Source: Bifidobacterium asteroides DSM 20089 (GTDB taxonomy: Bacteria > Actinomycetota > Actinomycetes > Actinomycetales > Bifidobacteriaceae). From it: DNA of 64,000 nt. A program made the translations under genes and the position numbers. The stretch lies in contig NZ_CP017696.1 in NCBI RefSeq assembly GCF_002715865.1, positions 744,001-808,000 of the forward strand, read 5' to 3'. Under the pieces are notes generated by a model. It saw only the letters and a program-made list of their open reading frames with translations, did not search any database and was not told the origin of the DNA. This document shows, in pieces, positions 45,813-54,809 of the stretch. Each line of letters begins with the position of its first letter. The first letter of the stretch is position 1.

Positions 45813-48060
45813 ATGAACGCTTCATTGGCTTCTCACAGCAGCTATGGCTTCTCCACGCATTCACGGACTTTCACTTCGCCACGATCAACAAGCGCAGATC
45901 CAGTCGCTGATGAGCACGCTTCCCGCGCGTATATTCTGCCTCGACGGACTCGTGGAGACTGGGTGGCACTGGGTGTCATGCTGCTTGCGGCCTGCGCAAT
46001 ATTCTTCATCAACCTTACGGCATCCGGATATGCCAACGAGTTTTATTCGGCTGCGGCCCAGGCTGGCTCGGTCAGCTGGAAGGCCTTTCTCTGGGGGTCT
46101 CTGGACTCAGGGAACGCCATCACCGTGGACAAGCCGGTGGCAGCCCTTTGGCTGATGGCGCTTTCCGTGCGCATCCTTGGTCTGAATTCCTTTGCCATCC
46201 TCCTGCCGGAAGCGCTGATGGGGGTGGCGACCACCTACCTGCTCTATGCCACCGTGCGACGGTATTGGGGCAACTGGGCGGGCATCGTCACCGGTTTCAT
46301 TTTCACGCTCACTCCGGTAGCCGCGCTTATGTTCCGCTTCAACAACCCCGATGCTTTGCTGGTGCTATTGATGACCGGTGCCACTCACGCGCTCCTCAGA
46401 TCCCTGGAGTATGTCAACCATCCTTCTGACAATCGAAAGCGCACCTGGTGGATGGTTCTGGCCGGCGCTCTGGTCGGATTCGGCTTCCTTACCAAGGAAC
46501 TGCAGGTGCTGCTCGTACTGCCTGGTTTTGCCCTGGCTTTTCTTCTGGCATCGCCAACAGACATGGTTCGTCGCATCCTGGATTCACTGGTTGCCACTGC
46601 TTCCATGATCGTCGCCGCCGGCTGGTGGGTTCTGCTGACGGTCGTCGTGCCTGCCGGCGACAGACCCTATATAGGCGGTTCCCAGCGCAATTCCTTCCTT
46701 GAGCTCACTTTTGGCTACAACGGTTTCGGACGCTTGACCGGCAGCGAAGAAGGATCGGTCATACCCCGGCCACGGCCATGAAGGTGGCGGCATGCCGGCT
46801 GGTGGCGGTCGCGGTGGTGGCATGCGGGGCCAGACTGGCCTTAATCGTGTGTTCAGCGGCGAGTTCGGTACGCAGATTTCCTGGCTGGCTCCCTTGGCTT
46901 TCGCAGGCATTGTCATCAGCTTGCTGGTTATCGGCAGGGCTGTCCGTACTGACGTGCGCAGGGCCAGCGTCATTGCTTTCGGAGGTTGGTTGATTGTTAC
47001 CTGGCTCGTTTTCAGCTTTATGGCCGGCATTTTCCACCAGTACTACACCGTGGCTCTGGCTCCTGCCCTGGCTGCGATGGTGGCCATCGGCGCATTCAGT
47101 CTGTGGATTGCCCGGGACAAGCTCTGGGCCAGGATCGTCACGCCAATTCTTATCGTTTTCACGGCCTTCTGGGATTTCAGCCTGGCTGGTCGCTCCCAGT
47201 GGCTTCCCTGGCTCAAGTGGGCCATTCTCATAATCGGTCTCATGGGCGCCCTCGGTTTTGCCCTGGCTGGACTCTTGCGAATACGACTACTCGCTCTTGT
47301 AGCCCTCATTCTCTCAGTCATAGGGCTTATGGCTGGCCCTGCTGCATGGACGCTGTACACCGTATCCCAAGGACACATGGGATCGATCGTTTTAGCCGGA
47401 CCCAGCCTTAGCTCAGGGAGGATGGGCGGAGGCCCCGGTGGCATGCCAGGTGGTGCTCCCAGTGGCGGTCAGCCCGGTAATGGTCAGCCTGGCGGTGGCC
47501 AGGCAGGCGGCATGGCACCTGGCAATATGCAAAAGCAAGGCATACCTGGTGGTGGCGGCGGTCCCATGGGCCAGGATTCTTCAGGGCCACAGGGGGAATC
47601 CAGCTCTTCGGGTGCGCCCTCCATGCGTTCACAGCGCAGGGGCAAATCTGGATTCCATGGGGGATCAGAAGGAGGAAGGATGAAATGAGGAGGTCTGCTT
47701 GGTGGAGGCCGGTCCAGTTCCAAGGTCGTCGTCATGCTGGAAAAGTCATCCGACTCCTACCGATGGTCCGCGGCCACGACAGGATCCCAGCAGGCGGCGG
47801 GCTATCAGCTGGCTTCTCAAAAGCCGGTTATGGCCATTGGCGGGTTCAATGGTTCCGACCCCTACCCCAGCTTGGAACAGTTCAAGCAGTACGTGAAGGA
47901 TAAGCAGATTCATTACTACATAGCTGGTGAGATGGGCGGTCATCAGATGGGAGGTTCCGATACGGCCACACAAATCTCGCAGTGGGTGGCCAAGCACTAT
48001 ACCGCAACCACGGTTGACGGCATCACTGTGTATGATCTGAGCCAGCAGCAGGCCAGTTGA
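45813..48060 (+). pseudogene. GT39/ArnT-like membrane glycosyltransferase (YkcB type), frameshift plus nonsense
   Basis: Multi-spanning transferase that moves a sugar from a lipid-phosphate donor to an outer acceptor. The N-terminal part (45813-46781) has the expected Asp-containing loop SGNAITVDKPVAALW and TM repeats. At 46763-46768 (ACCCCGG) the frame breaks; the sequence continues in the frame of 46792-47688, with more TM helices, a Gly/Pro/Gln-rich region and the end EGGRMK-stop. That TGA (47686-47688) is in the same frame as the downstream segment to 48060 (KPVMAIGGFNGSDPYPSLEQ, IHYYIAGEMGG), the normal extracellular C-terminal domain. Two lesions make it nonfunctional unless the sequence is wrong. 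The donor would be made by the adjacent GT2. Confidence 0.8.
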
Positions 48061-48588
48061 GCGCAATGAGGGCCGAACTATCCAAAAGCTACTCCCTCCG
48101 TTTGCGGTTACAGGATAAAGACGAGACGAGCTACTGACTTCTAATCTGTCGGTTGCGAGTAGTTTCCTCGTTTGCGCGTTGAAAAAGTGCAAAGCAGTTA
48201 AGAGCTAAGCAGTGAGTGGATTGGAACTATCCCAGCCCGCTCATTTCTTATTGATTAATACAGGATGGTATTTGTGTCCGATTAGAGCAAGACTAGTTAT
48301 TGCAGACCAAGGCACTTCAGGTCAAACTCAATAGCGTTATTGATTTCATTACGCTGGTCTGCGTTGCATTGGTTTGCATTGCACGGTGGTAGATAATCCA
48401 TACAAATGGAACCATTCTCAAACAATCATCGGCTAATAAGATTCTGACTACCTCTGCCATATGAATAGGAGGACAAATACTTACAAACAGCCGATTACGG
48501 CATTGCATACCAATTAGTCGGCCTGGCTTCATAGCTGTAAAGTTTATAGTTATACAAACAGACAATGGGGTGCCGATCAGGGAGTGAA
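48061..48588. other. gene-poor stretch
   Basis: No gene recognised. AT-rich in the second half; GTTTATAGTTATACAAAC at 48541-48558 has -10-like hexamers and a near-palindromic layout and may be part of the promoter for the hydrolase at 48589. Confidence 0.35.
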
Positions 48589-49689
48589 ATGTCCGAAAAA
48601 CCGGGCGGGACAAAGCCCAAAAGCAATTGGAGGCGGGTCCTTCTTGCCTTGGCAATAGTACTTGTTCTTGTCATGGTTATCATTCTGCCGGGGGCTTCCA
48701 TTTTGGTCTATGAGGACACCTTCGGAAAACGGTATAACACTCCCGGATGGATGCGTTATGCGCTCGCAGACTTTCCCGGCTTGCGCATGAAGCGGTGCGT
48801 CTTCCGGTCCAAGGACGGTAAGAAACTGGCTGGATATCAGTATTCAAGAGAGAATCCGAACCAGCCTGGGGACAAGGCTGAGGGCCTTGTGGTCATTGCT
48901 CATGGTTTCGGCGGCGGCGGACAGAATACCTACATGGATGTTGCCAACTATTACACCGCACAGGGCTTCCTGGTCTTCGCCTATGACGTCACCGGCAATG
49001 ATGAAAGCGCTGGCAAGTCCGTCAGGGGCCTTCCTCAAGGGGTCGAGGATCTTGACCAAGCCCTTCGTTTCGTGGAGGGTGAGCAATCATATAAGGGTCT
49101 CCCTCTTTTCCTGTTCGGACAGAGCTGGGGAGGCTATGCCGTCGGCGCTGTTCTCAACCTTCACCCAGAGGTCAAGGCCGCGGTCATGGTTTCTGGATTC
49201 AATCGCTCGATCGATATGATGCGTCAGCCCGGCAGAAAAATCGCTGGCCCTGCCGTCTCGCTCATCATGCCCTGCGTGAGCTTGTATGAGCATATAAAGT
49301 TCGGGAAGTTTGCGGGCTATACCGCTTTGGATGGCTTGAAGAAATCCAAGGCGGGAATTTTCATCACTCAGAGCCGGGACGATCAGGTGGTACCAGTCAG
49401 ATATAGTCATGACCTCTTCCGTGAGGAATTTCAGTCCAACCCACGATTCCGGTTCCGTGAATACCAGGATCGCGGGCACGCCTATGTCTACTATTCACAG
49501 GACTCAGTGCGATACCGCAAGCAATTCGACCAGGAATACAAGGAACACATGAGACGACTGGGTCAAAAGCCTTCTAACGAAAGCTATAACGCATATTCGG
49601 CCAAGCATTTCGACAAGTCGAGGGGCTTCGAGCTGGATGTGCCGTTAATGAACCAAATGGCGGACTTCTATCGCCAATATATGGATTAA
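48589..49689 (+). CDS. membrane-anchored alpha/beta hydrolase
   Basis: 366 residues with an N-terminal transmembrane anchor (about residues 17-42, LLALAIVLVLVMVIILPGAS) and an alpha/beta hydrolase domain. The nucleophile elbow is FGQSWGGYAVG; the oxyanion region is VIAHGFGGGGQNTYMDVANY; the Asp and His of the triad are probably in SRDDQVVP and DRGHAYVY. Substrate unknown; it is likely an esterase or peptidase-type enzyme at the cell surface. The start at 48589 follows AGGGAG. The gene is convergent with the response regulator at 49759. Confidence 0.8.
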   Translation: MSEKPGGTKPKSNWRRVLLALAIVLVLVMVIILPGASILVYEDTFGKRYNTPGWMRYALADFPGLRMKRCVFRSKDGKKLAGYQYSRENPNQPGDKAEGLVVIAHGFGGGGQNTYMDVANYYTAQGFLVFAYDVTGNDESAGKSVRGLPQGVEDLDQALRFVEGEQSYKGLPLFLFGQSWGGYAVGAVLNLHPEVKAAVMVSGFNRSIDMMRQPGRKIAGPAVSLIMPCVSLYEHIKFGKFAGYTALDGLKKSKAGIFITQSRDDQVVPVRYSHDLFREEFQSNPRFRFREYQDRGHAYVYYSQDSVRYRKQFDQEYKEHMRRLGQKPSNESYNAYSAKHFDKSRGFELDVPLMNQMADFYRQYMD

Positions 49690-49758
49690 GCCGTAAAAGA
49701 TACAGCCGGATGAAGTCCCCTTCCATCTAGGGATAAGCCCGCTTGCATTCAGTGCTAT

Positions 49759-50433
49759 TCAGTGGTTTGCCAAGTTGGCCTGATACCAAAGGACGGCGAT
49801 GTTGATCCGGTCCCTGACCTTGAGTTTTGCCAGTATGCGGCTGACTGTCTTTTTGACCGAGTCGGGCTGCAGCTGGAGGCGCTCGGCAATCTCCGCATTC
49901 GTCAGGCCCTGGCTGACCAGCGAAGCGACCTCAAGCTCGCGTTTGCCCAGCTGGGCGAATTTTTCGCGAGCCTTAGACTCATCACTGGCTCTTGTCTTTG
50001 GGACTCCCCTCCTGATCACTTCGGCCGTGATGCGCGGCGTAAGAATGGCATCGCCTGCTTGCACCGCATGGATGGCTCTATTCAGATCGGCTGTCTTGAC
50101 ATCCTTGAGCAAGAAGCCGGAGGCGCCTGCCCCTAAGGCTGTGAACGCATAGTCGTCCTCGTCGTAGGTGGTCAGAATAAGAATGCTCATTTCAGGGTGG
50201 AGCTTTTTGATACGGCTGGTGGCATCCAGCCCGTCCATGACAGGCATGCGCACATCCATCAGAATCACATCGGGCAGAGGCTGCTGATTTTCGGCGGCTG
50301 TGGCCAGCTGATCCAGAGCATCTTGGCCGTTGGCCGCCTGTGCTACGACATGCAAGGTTGGATCCTTGGTGACCATGAGTGCCAGTCCCATGCGGGTCGG
50401 GCGCTGGTCGTCGACGATCATGACACGGATCAT
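49759..50433 (-). CDS. NarL/LuxR-type response regulator of the peptide-ABC cluster
   Basis: 224 residues: receiver domain (acidic VDDQ, phospho-acceptor Asp60 in VILMDVRMP, Thr in ILTTYDED, Lys in LLKDV) and a C-terminal LuxR helix-turn-helix (KRELEVASLVSQGLTNAEIA). The start overlaps the sensor kinase stop by 4 bases. Likely drives the ABC exporter at 51818-54482. Confidence 0.92.
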   Translation of the reverse strand: MIRVMIVDDQRPTRMGLALMVTKDPTLHVVAQAANGQDALDQLATAAENQQPLPDVILMDVRMPVMDGLDATSRIKKLHPEMSILILTTYDEDDYAFTALGAGASGFLLKDVKTADLNRAIHAVQAGDAILTPRITAEVIRRGVPKTRASDESKAREKFAQLGKRELEVASLVSQGLTNAEIAERLQLQPDSVKKTVSRILAKLKVRDRINIAVLWYQANLANH

Positions 50434-51761
50434 GCACTTTCCTCCTTACCCGTGTTGCCAGCTGCCGTAGCAGTTAGCGAGGGTATACGAGCCTGCAAGA
50501 TCCAACCGTCAGGACCAGGACCAGAATGGAAGCTGCCCCCACGAGCTTGCACCTCGGCTCCTAACCTGGCAAGGCCTGTACCGTTGCTACCGTTGTTGTC
50601 AGTATCGTTGTTCAAAAGTTGGCCATCATCACGAACGGTAATGTTTGTGCCGCCCTGGCTGTCGTGATCCCAGGAAACCACAATACGATCGACTCCTTGT
50701 CCGTGGCGGAGAGCGTTGGTGATCGCCTCCCTGGTCACAGTGAAAGCAAGATTGGCCTGCCTGGGATCCTGTGGTCGACGGCCTGTCTCTGTCAGGGCAG
50801 TGCTGATGCCGGCATGACGGACGTGGTCGAGGATTGGTTTGATGTCATTCCAGCCATGCTCCTCCCCTATGGACTGCGCTGGGTCGTTTTCAGGCCCTGC
50901 CTTTGATTGCAGGGTTTTTACAGCTGTTCTAGTGTCGTCCAATCCCTGTCGTGCCAGGTCGTTGATCATCGAGATGGCCTCATCGATTTCCGGCTTACCG
51001 CTGGCATGATCCATCCCCTCGGATAGGGCGATGATGGCGGTCAAGTCGTGACCCAGGCTGTCGTGCAAATCGGCGGCGACCTTGGACTGATACATGGCTT
51101 GGTCCCGCTCGCGGGCCAGGGTCTGGGCATGCGAGCGCTCCTCCTTTAGCGCCTGCTCCGACATGCGTGACTGCCTCGCTGAGCGTGAGAAAAAGGCGGC
51201 TGTCAGACACAGGGCTAATGCCAGACCAGTCGGATATAGAAGGTCAGTGAAGTGGACATCATGATGCCAGTTGGCAGAGAGTGCAATGCTGAGCAGACCC
51301 AGAATGGTGGAACTACACAGTCCAGCTGCCAATGATGCCATGCTTTTGGCTTCTACAGCGCAGGCGTAGAGGTTGACGAGCCAGGGAATGATCAGGTAGG
51401 TGCATCCCGAGCCATAGATTGCGGCAGTCAGGGCAAGCAGGCCACTGAAAACCAGTAGGGTCGCCATAGGATATAGGCGGCGCAGGCATAGGGTGACAAG
51501 TGCGACAAAAATAATGACCACGAACAGGGGCAAGCCCCAGCTGTCAGACTTCAAAATCTGGTAAAGGGTTCGATTGGCACTGCCCGGGGCGAGAATCAGC
51601 CTGGTCAGCATCATCGTCTCGTAGATGGCGCAGAGAAAGACTGCCACGAAGGCCGTGTATGGCCGGTTCCATAACTGAATCCAACCTTGAGTCTTCTTGT
51701 CTGCCCTCATCGACGAGCCTCTTCCTGGTAACTGCTGGTAGTCCATTATGCTGTCAGACAC
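50430..51761 (-). CDS. sensor histidine kinase (HisKA_3) of the peptide-ABC cluster
   Basis: 443 residues: N-terminal membrane domain with about five transmembrane segments and almost no extracellular sensor, then a HisKA_3 dimerisation motif (ADLHDSLGHDLTAIIALSEG, phospho-His) and an HATPase domain (TREAITNALRHG; GTGLARLGAEVQARGG). Small-loop kinases of this kind often sense the membrane or a partner ABC transporter. Its gene starts 56 bases after the permease gene and belongs to the same leftward unit. Confidence 0.9.
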   Translation of the reverse strand: MSDSIMDYQQLPGRGSSMRADKKTQGWIQLWNRPYTAFVAVFLCAIYETMMLTRLILAPGSANRTLYQILKSDSWGLPLFVVIIFVALVTLCLRRLYPMATLLVFSGLLALTAAIYGSGCTYLIIPWLVNLYACAVEAKSMASLAAGLCSSTILGLLSIALSANWHHDVHFTDLLYPTGLALALCLTAAFFSRSARQSRMSEQALKEERSHAQTLARERDQAMYQSKVAADLHDSLGHDLTAIIALSEGMDHASGKPEIDEAISMINDLARQGLDDTRTAVKTLQSKAGPENDPAQSIGEEHGWNDIKPILDHVRHAGISTALTETGRRPQDPRQANLAFTVTREAITNALRHGQGVDRIVVSWDHDSQGGTNITVRDDGQLLNNDTDNNGSNGTGLARLGAEVQARGGSFHSGPGPDGWILQARIPSLTATAAGNTGKEESA

Positions 51762-51817
51762 TGAAATGTGCGACCTTACGAGTGCTGCATCCTCTCTTCA
51801 TTGACTCTGCATCACAA

Positions 51818-52618
51818 TTAGACTGCTCTGCGGGTCTCGTGCCGGAATATAAGGAGGCTGATCAGCACCCAGAGGATTGCCGTCATGCACGAGGCCGCCA
51901 TGGAGGCCGTAGACGCGATATTGCCCATGTCACGGGCTGCGGATGCAGTGGTGATCAGGGCCAGCGGATAAGGCAGTGCCAAAGCCGGTGCGGCAACCGA
52001 CAGAGCACAGCCTGCAAGGGTGAGCAGAAACATGATGCTCATGGTTGAGGCAAAGGATTCGGCTCTGGCAGCTATGGCTTGGGTCAGAGTCATAATGGTC
52101 CACACTGCCAACGTCATCGGTACGCCACGCATAAGATAGGGACCGAGTTCCGCTGGGTCGAAGCCTCCTACCAGAACGCCCACGAGTATGAATTCGGATT
52201 CGAAGATGGCGACGGTAAGGAGGGATGCCAGCAGTCCGTGCAGCATTTTCCCGGCTATGGCGGTCCCGACCATGCCGGAGGCGTTAAGGCGCTGCCAGTT
52301 GCGTCCCTTGTGCTCGTTGGCTTCAACCTGGGCTGCAAAGGCTGCGACCAGGACTGGTATGAAGACCATACTTGGCAGAAGGATCGCCTGCTCCCAGACC
52401 GCAGCCCAGGTCACTCCTTGAGCCTGGAAGTCCGGTCTGTAGCTCTGGTACTGGTCCCAACCGTTGAATATTCCTATGGCGTCGAAGAGCACTGTGGCCA
52501 GCCAGTACCAAGTATTGCCGGCCTTGCGGATCTCCCATCTGAAGGCGGCAGTGATCGATGGCCTAGGGCGATTCATCGGGCTAATGGTTATGGTGTTTGT
52601 CGAGTACTGTCTGTTCAT
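51818..52618 (-). CDS. ABC-2 permease (second of pair), lantibiotic/bacitracin-resistance type
   Basis: 266 residues with about six transmembrane helices, in the ABC-2 type (MutE/EpiE-like) group. It begins with an amphipathic region then FRWEIRKAGNTWYWLATVLF. Overlaps the next permease by 4 bases (52615-52618). Together with the permease at 52615 and the ATPase at 53463 it forms an exporter that probably removes membrane-acting peptides. Specificity is unknown. Confidence 0.8.
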   Translation of the reverse strand: MNRQYSTNTITISPMNRPRPSITAAFRWEIRKAGNTWYWLATVLFDAIGIFNGWDQYQSYRPDFQAQGVTWAAVWEQAILLPSMVFIPVLVAAFAAQVEANEHKGRNWQRLNASGMVGTAIAGKMLHGLLASLLTVAIFESEFILVGVLVGGFDPAELGPYLMRGVPMTLAVWTIMTLTQAIAARAESFASTMSIMFLLTLAGCALSVAAPALALPYPLALITTASAARDMGNIASTASMAASCMTAILWVLISLLIFRHETRRAV

Positions 52619-53466
52619 CGGTCTGACTCCTTGACCTTGACGATGAATGCTGATATTCCGGACCAGATAATGCAGACCAGAAGGCTGGTCAGGACCTTCA
52701 TCCAGGGATTGGCGGCCAAGGTCATTCTGGCAAAACCATCAGAGCTGGCTGAAAACAGGAGCGGGCTGGCGGCGGAACTGATGCCGGCCGGGAAGAACCA
52801 GCCCAGACCCGGCATACTCATCGGGCCCAGTCCAGTCCCGATCAGACCGGCTATCACACCCAGTCCCAGGCCTATGGCCTGCCTTTCGATAGTCAGGGAG
52901 AGGGCGAGTTGTATGGCCGTGACAGCCATGGATGAGAAGCAGGCAATCAGTGTCGGAAGGAGTATGTATTCGGCCAGACTGCCCTCGAGATGGAACCCTT
53001 GTGCCGAGGCCGTCAACGGTATCCAAGTCAGAGGAATTACGAAGCAAAGTGTAAGCGCGCACCCCGCAACTACGAGCTTGGCAAGAAACATCCCCATCGG
53101 GCTCTGGCCCAAGGAGAGCCATTTGAGATCCATGCGCTCGCTGCTCTCCATAACGGCAAGCCGGCTGGTCAGCAGGGCCGCGAGGATAGGTGCCAGCAGG
53201 CCTACGGTCTGGAAGATCTCACCTTGTGCAAGGGCTACGGTACGAGTGGCGGGGTTCGAAGATTCAGCTCGTTTCATGAATGCCAAGCCCGACCATGACG
53301 AAACCAGAACAATCATGCCCAAGGCCATCCACCAGAATGAGGAGCCTTTCAACTTGCGAAGCTCCATCGAAAGCAGAACAGGTAGCCCTCCTGGATGGGA
53401 TGGGCGTGGCGGTTTTCCCAATCGAAATTCTTCGGACCGCATTGAGATTGATTCGACAGAGCTCAT
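52615..53466 (-). CDS. ABC-2 permease (first of pair), lantibiotic/bacitracin-resistance type
   Basis: 283 residues with about six transmembrane segments after a polar N-terminus of about 30 residues. The cytoplasmic start LSMELRKLKGSSFWWMALGM and the segment LTSRLAVMESSERMDLKWL are typical of permeases paired with BcrA/EpiF-like ATPases. Overlaps the ATPase gene by 4 bases (53463-53466). Confidence 0.8.
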   Translation of the reverse strand: MSSVESISMRSEEFRLGKPPRPSHPGGLPVLLSMELRKLKGSSFWWMALGMIVLVSSWSGLAFMKRAESSNPATRTVALAQGEIFQTVGLLAPILAALLTSRLAVMESSERMDLKWLSLGQSPMGMFLAKLVVAGCALTLCFVIPLTWIPLTASAQGFHLEGSLAEYILLPTLIACFSSMAVTAIQLALSLTIERQAIGLGLGVIAGLIGTGLGPMSMPGLGWFFPAGISSAASPLLFSASSDGFARMTLAANPWMKVLTSLLVCIIWSGISAFIVKVKESDR

Positions 53467-54482
53467 CGTGTGCTCCTCCGTTTAAGACCGGACGGCTTCA
53501 TACCACTCTGCGCTACATGGTTCTGTAAGACATAGTTTTGTGAAATATGGTTCTGCGGGTTTTCCACTAGTTCAAGGAAGGCCTCTTCCAAGCTCTTCCG
53601 TTCGGCGGCGACACGGTATACCTGCAGACCATGCGAAACCAGTCGAGTTACCAGCGACCCGATTTGTGGATCGGGTATCTCGGGAATGCGCAGGGTTGCG
53701 CTCTTGCGGATATATTCGTGGTGAATGCCTTGAGTTTCGAGCATCTCTGATGCGAGCCCAGGATCAGACACCCGTAGATTGATATGACCCTCTTCGCGCA
53801 GATTTTCCAATGTCCCCTGGTAGAGCAAATGACCATCGGCAATGATGCCAACCACCGGAGCCATCTTTTCAATCTCCGACAGGATATGGCTGCTGATGAT
53901 GACAGTGACCCCCTCCGAGGCGGCCAAGTCCATAATCATTCGTCGCACCTCGACCACTGCCTCGGCATCCAAGCCATTGGTGGGCTCATCCAGGAGCAGG
54001 AGCTCCGGATGCGAGATCAGCGCCATGGCGATGCCCAGCCGCTGCTTCATCCCCAGAGAGTAGGCGCCCGCCTTCCTCTTCTCGTATCCCCGCAATCCAA
54101 CCTTGGTGAGCACTTCTGAGGCAGCCGAAACTGGCAGATCCAGATAATCGGCTACCATGCGGCAGTTATCGAGACCTGATAGGCCTGGATAGAAGCTGGG
54201 TCCTTCAATCATGGAGCCCACACGGCCCGGCTGGATCCTGCTCTTCTTTCCGACCTGCTGTCCAAGCAGCCACATGCTTCCAGCAGTCGGTTTTGTCAAT
54301 CCCAGAAGGAGTTTCATAGTGGTCGATTTTCCGGCTCCGTTTGGTCCCAGCAGTCCGTAGACCCCGCCTGCCGGCACCCGTAGATTCAGTCCATCCACGG
54401 CTTTGAATCCGCCATAGGCCTTGACCAACCCCTGTGTGGCCACAGCCAATTGCGGGTCGTTGTTTCCGTCCGTATATGCCAT
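53463..54482 (-). CDS. ABC exporter ATPase, BcrA-like
   Basis: 339-residue ATPase: Walker A GPNGAGKST, Q-loop-region YSLGMKQRLGIAMALISHP (signature), Walker B LLLLDEPTNGLD, switch His in IISSHILSE. The layout matches BcrA, SpaF and other peptide-resistance ATPases. The C-terminus is a low-complexity tail with a short internal repeat, NPQNHISQNYVLQNHVAQSG. First gene of a five-gene leftward unit: ATPase, two permeases, kinase, regulator. Confidence 0.9.
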   Translation of the reverse strand: MAYTDGNNDPQLAVATQGLVKAYGGFKAVDGLNLRVPAGGVYGLLGPNGAGKSTTMKLLLGLTKPTAGSMWLLGQQVGKKSRIQPGRVGSMIEGPSFYPGLSGLDNCRMVADYLDLPVSAASEVLTKVGLRGYEKRKAGAYSLGMKQRLGIAMALISHPELLLLDEPTNGLDAEAVVEVRRMIMDLAASEGVTVIISSHILSEIEKMAPVVGIIADGHLLYQGTLENLREEGHINLRVSDPGLASEMLETQGIHHEYIRKSATLRIPEIPDPQIGSLVTRLVSHGLQVYRVAAERKSLEEAFLELVENPQNHISQNYVLQNHVAQSGMKPSGLKRRSTR

Positions 54483-54563
54483 TGCGCATCCCCTTCCAAT
54501 CGGAATTCAACTGATTCCTATGCAAGTTCGGCGGGCGCAATCCTTCAACGCGGGAAAAGAAAC

Positions 54564-54581
54564 TGTCCCCTGCAGGGGACA
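54564..54581. repeat. 18-base perfect palindrome, candidate operator
   Basis: TGTCCCCTGCAGGGGACA is a perfect palindrome. It lies 82 bases before the ABC-unit ATG (54482) and 229 before the MerR start. Position and symmetry suit a dimeric regulator, such as the cluster's LuxR-type response regulator. Confidence 0.5.
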
Positions 54582-54772
54582 CGTCGCTGCTGACGAGGCT
54601 AATTTGCACTTATGGGAAAGGAGTCACGCTGGATTTAGTCGTTTTCATAATCGGAGGGGGAATACTTCGCAAACAAGCAGGATCAAAAGCTGCCTCCTCA
54701 AGAACCTGTTATTGGGGCGTTGGGGCCGGTGTGTGCATGCACTGCCTCATCCATCCCCAGGAAACAATTGAT

Positions 54773-54803
54773 TTGACCTTGACATGATGGCAGGGTTTAG
54801 GGT
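54773..54803 (+). promoter_or_regulatory. MerR-type promoter with 19-base spacer
   Basis: TTGACC (54773-54778), a 19-base spacer and TAGGGT (54798-54803), followed after 6 bases by the ATG at 54810. The long spacer is the mark of MerR-activated promoters. An imperfect dyad CCTTG...CAGGG sits inside, and TTGACC/GGTCAA form outer arms. The start site would fall at or next to the ATG, so the mRNA may be leaderless. Confidence 0.55.
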
Positions 54804-54809
54804 CAAGGC

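Larger units (their letters stand above)
54483..54809. other. divergent control region between ABC unit and MerR-TipAS gene
   Basis: Non-coding. Holds an 18-base perfect palindrome (54564-54581) and, at its right end, a MerR-type promoter (54773-54803). The leftward promoter for the ABC unit must lie in its left half; I see no clear consensus for it. Confidence 0.6.
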
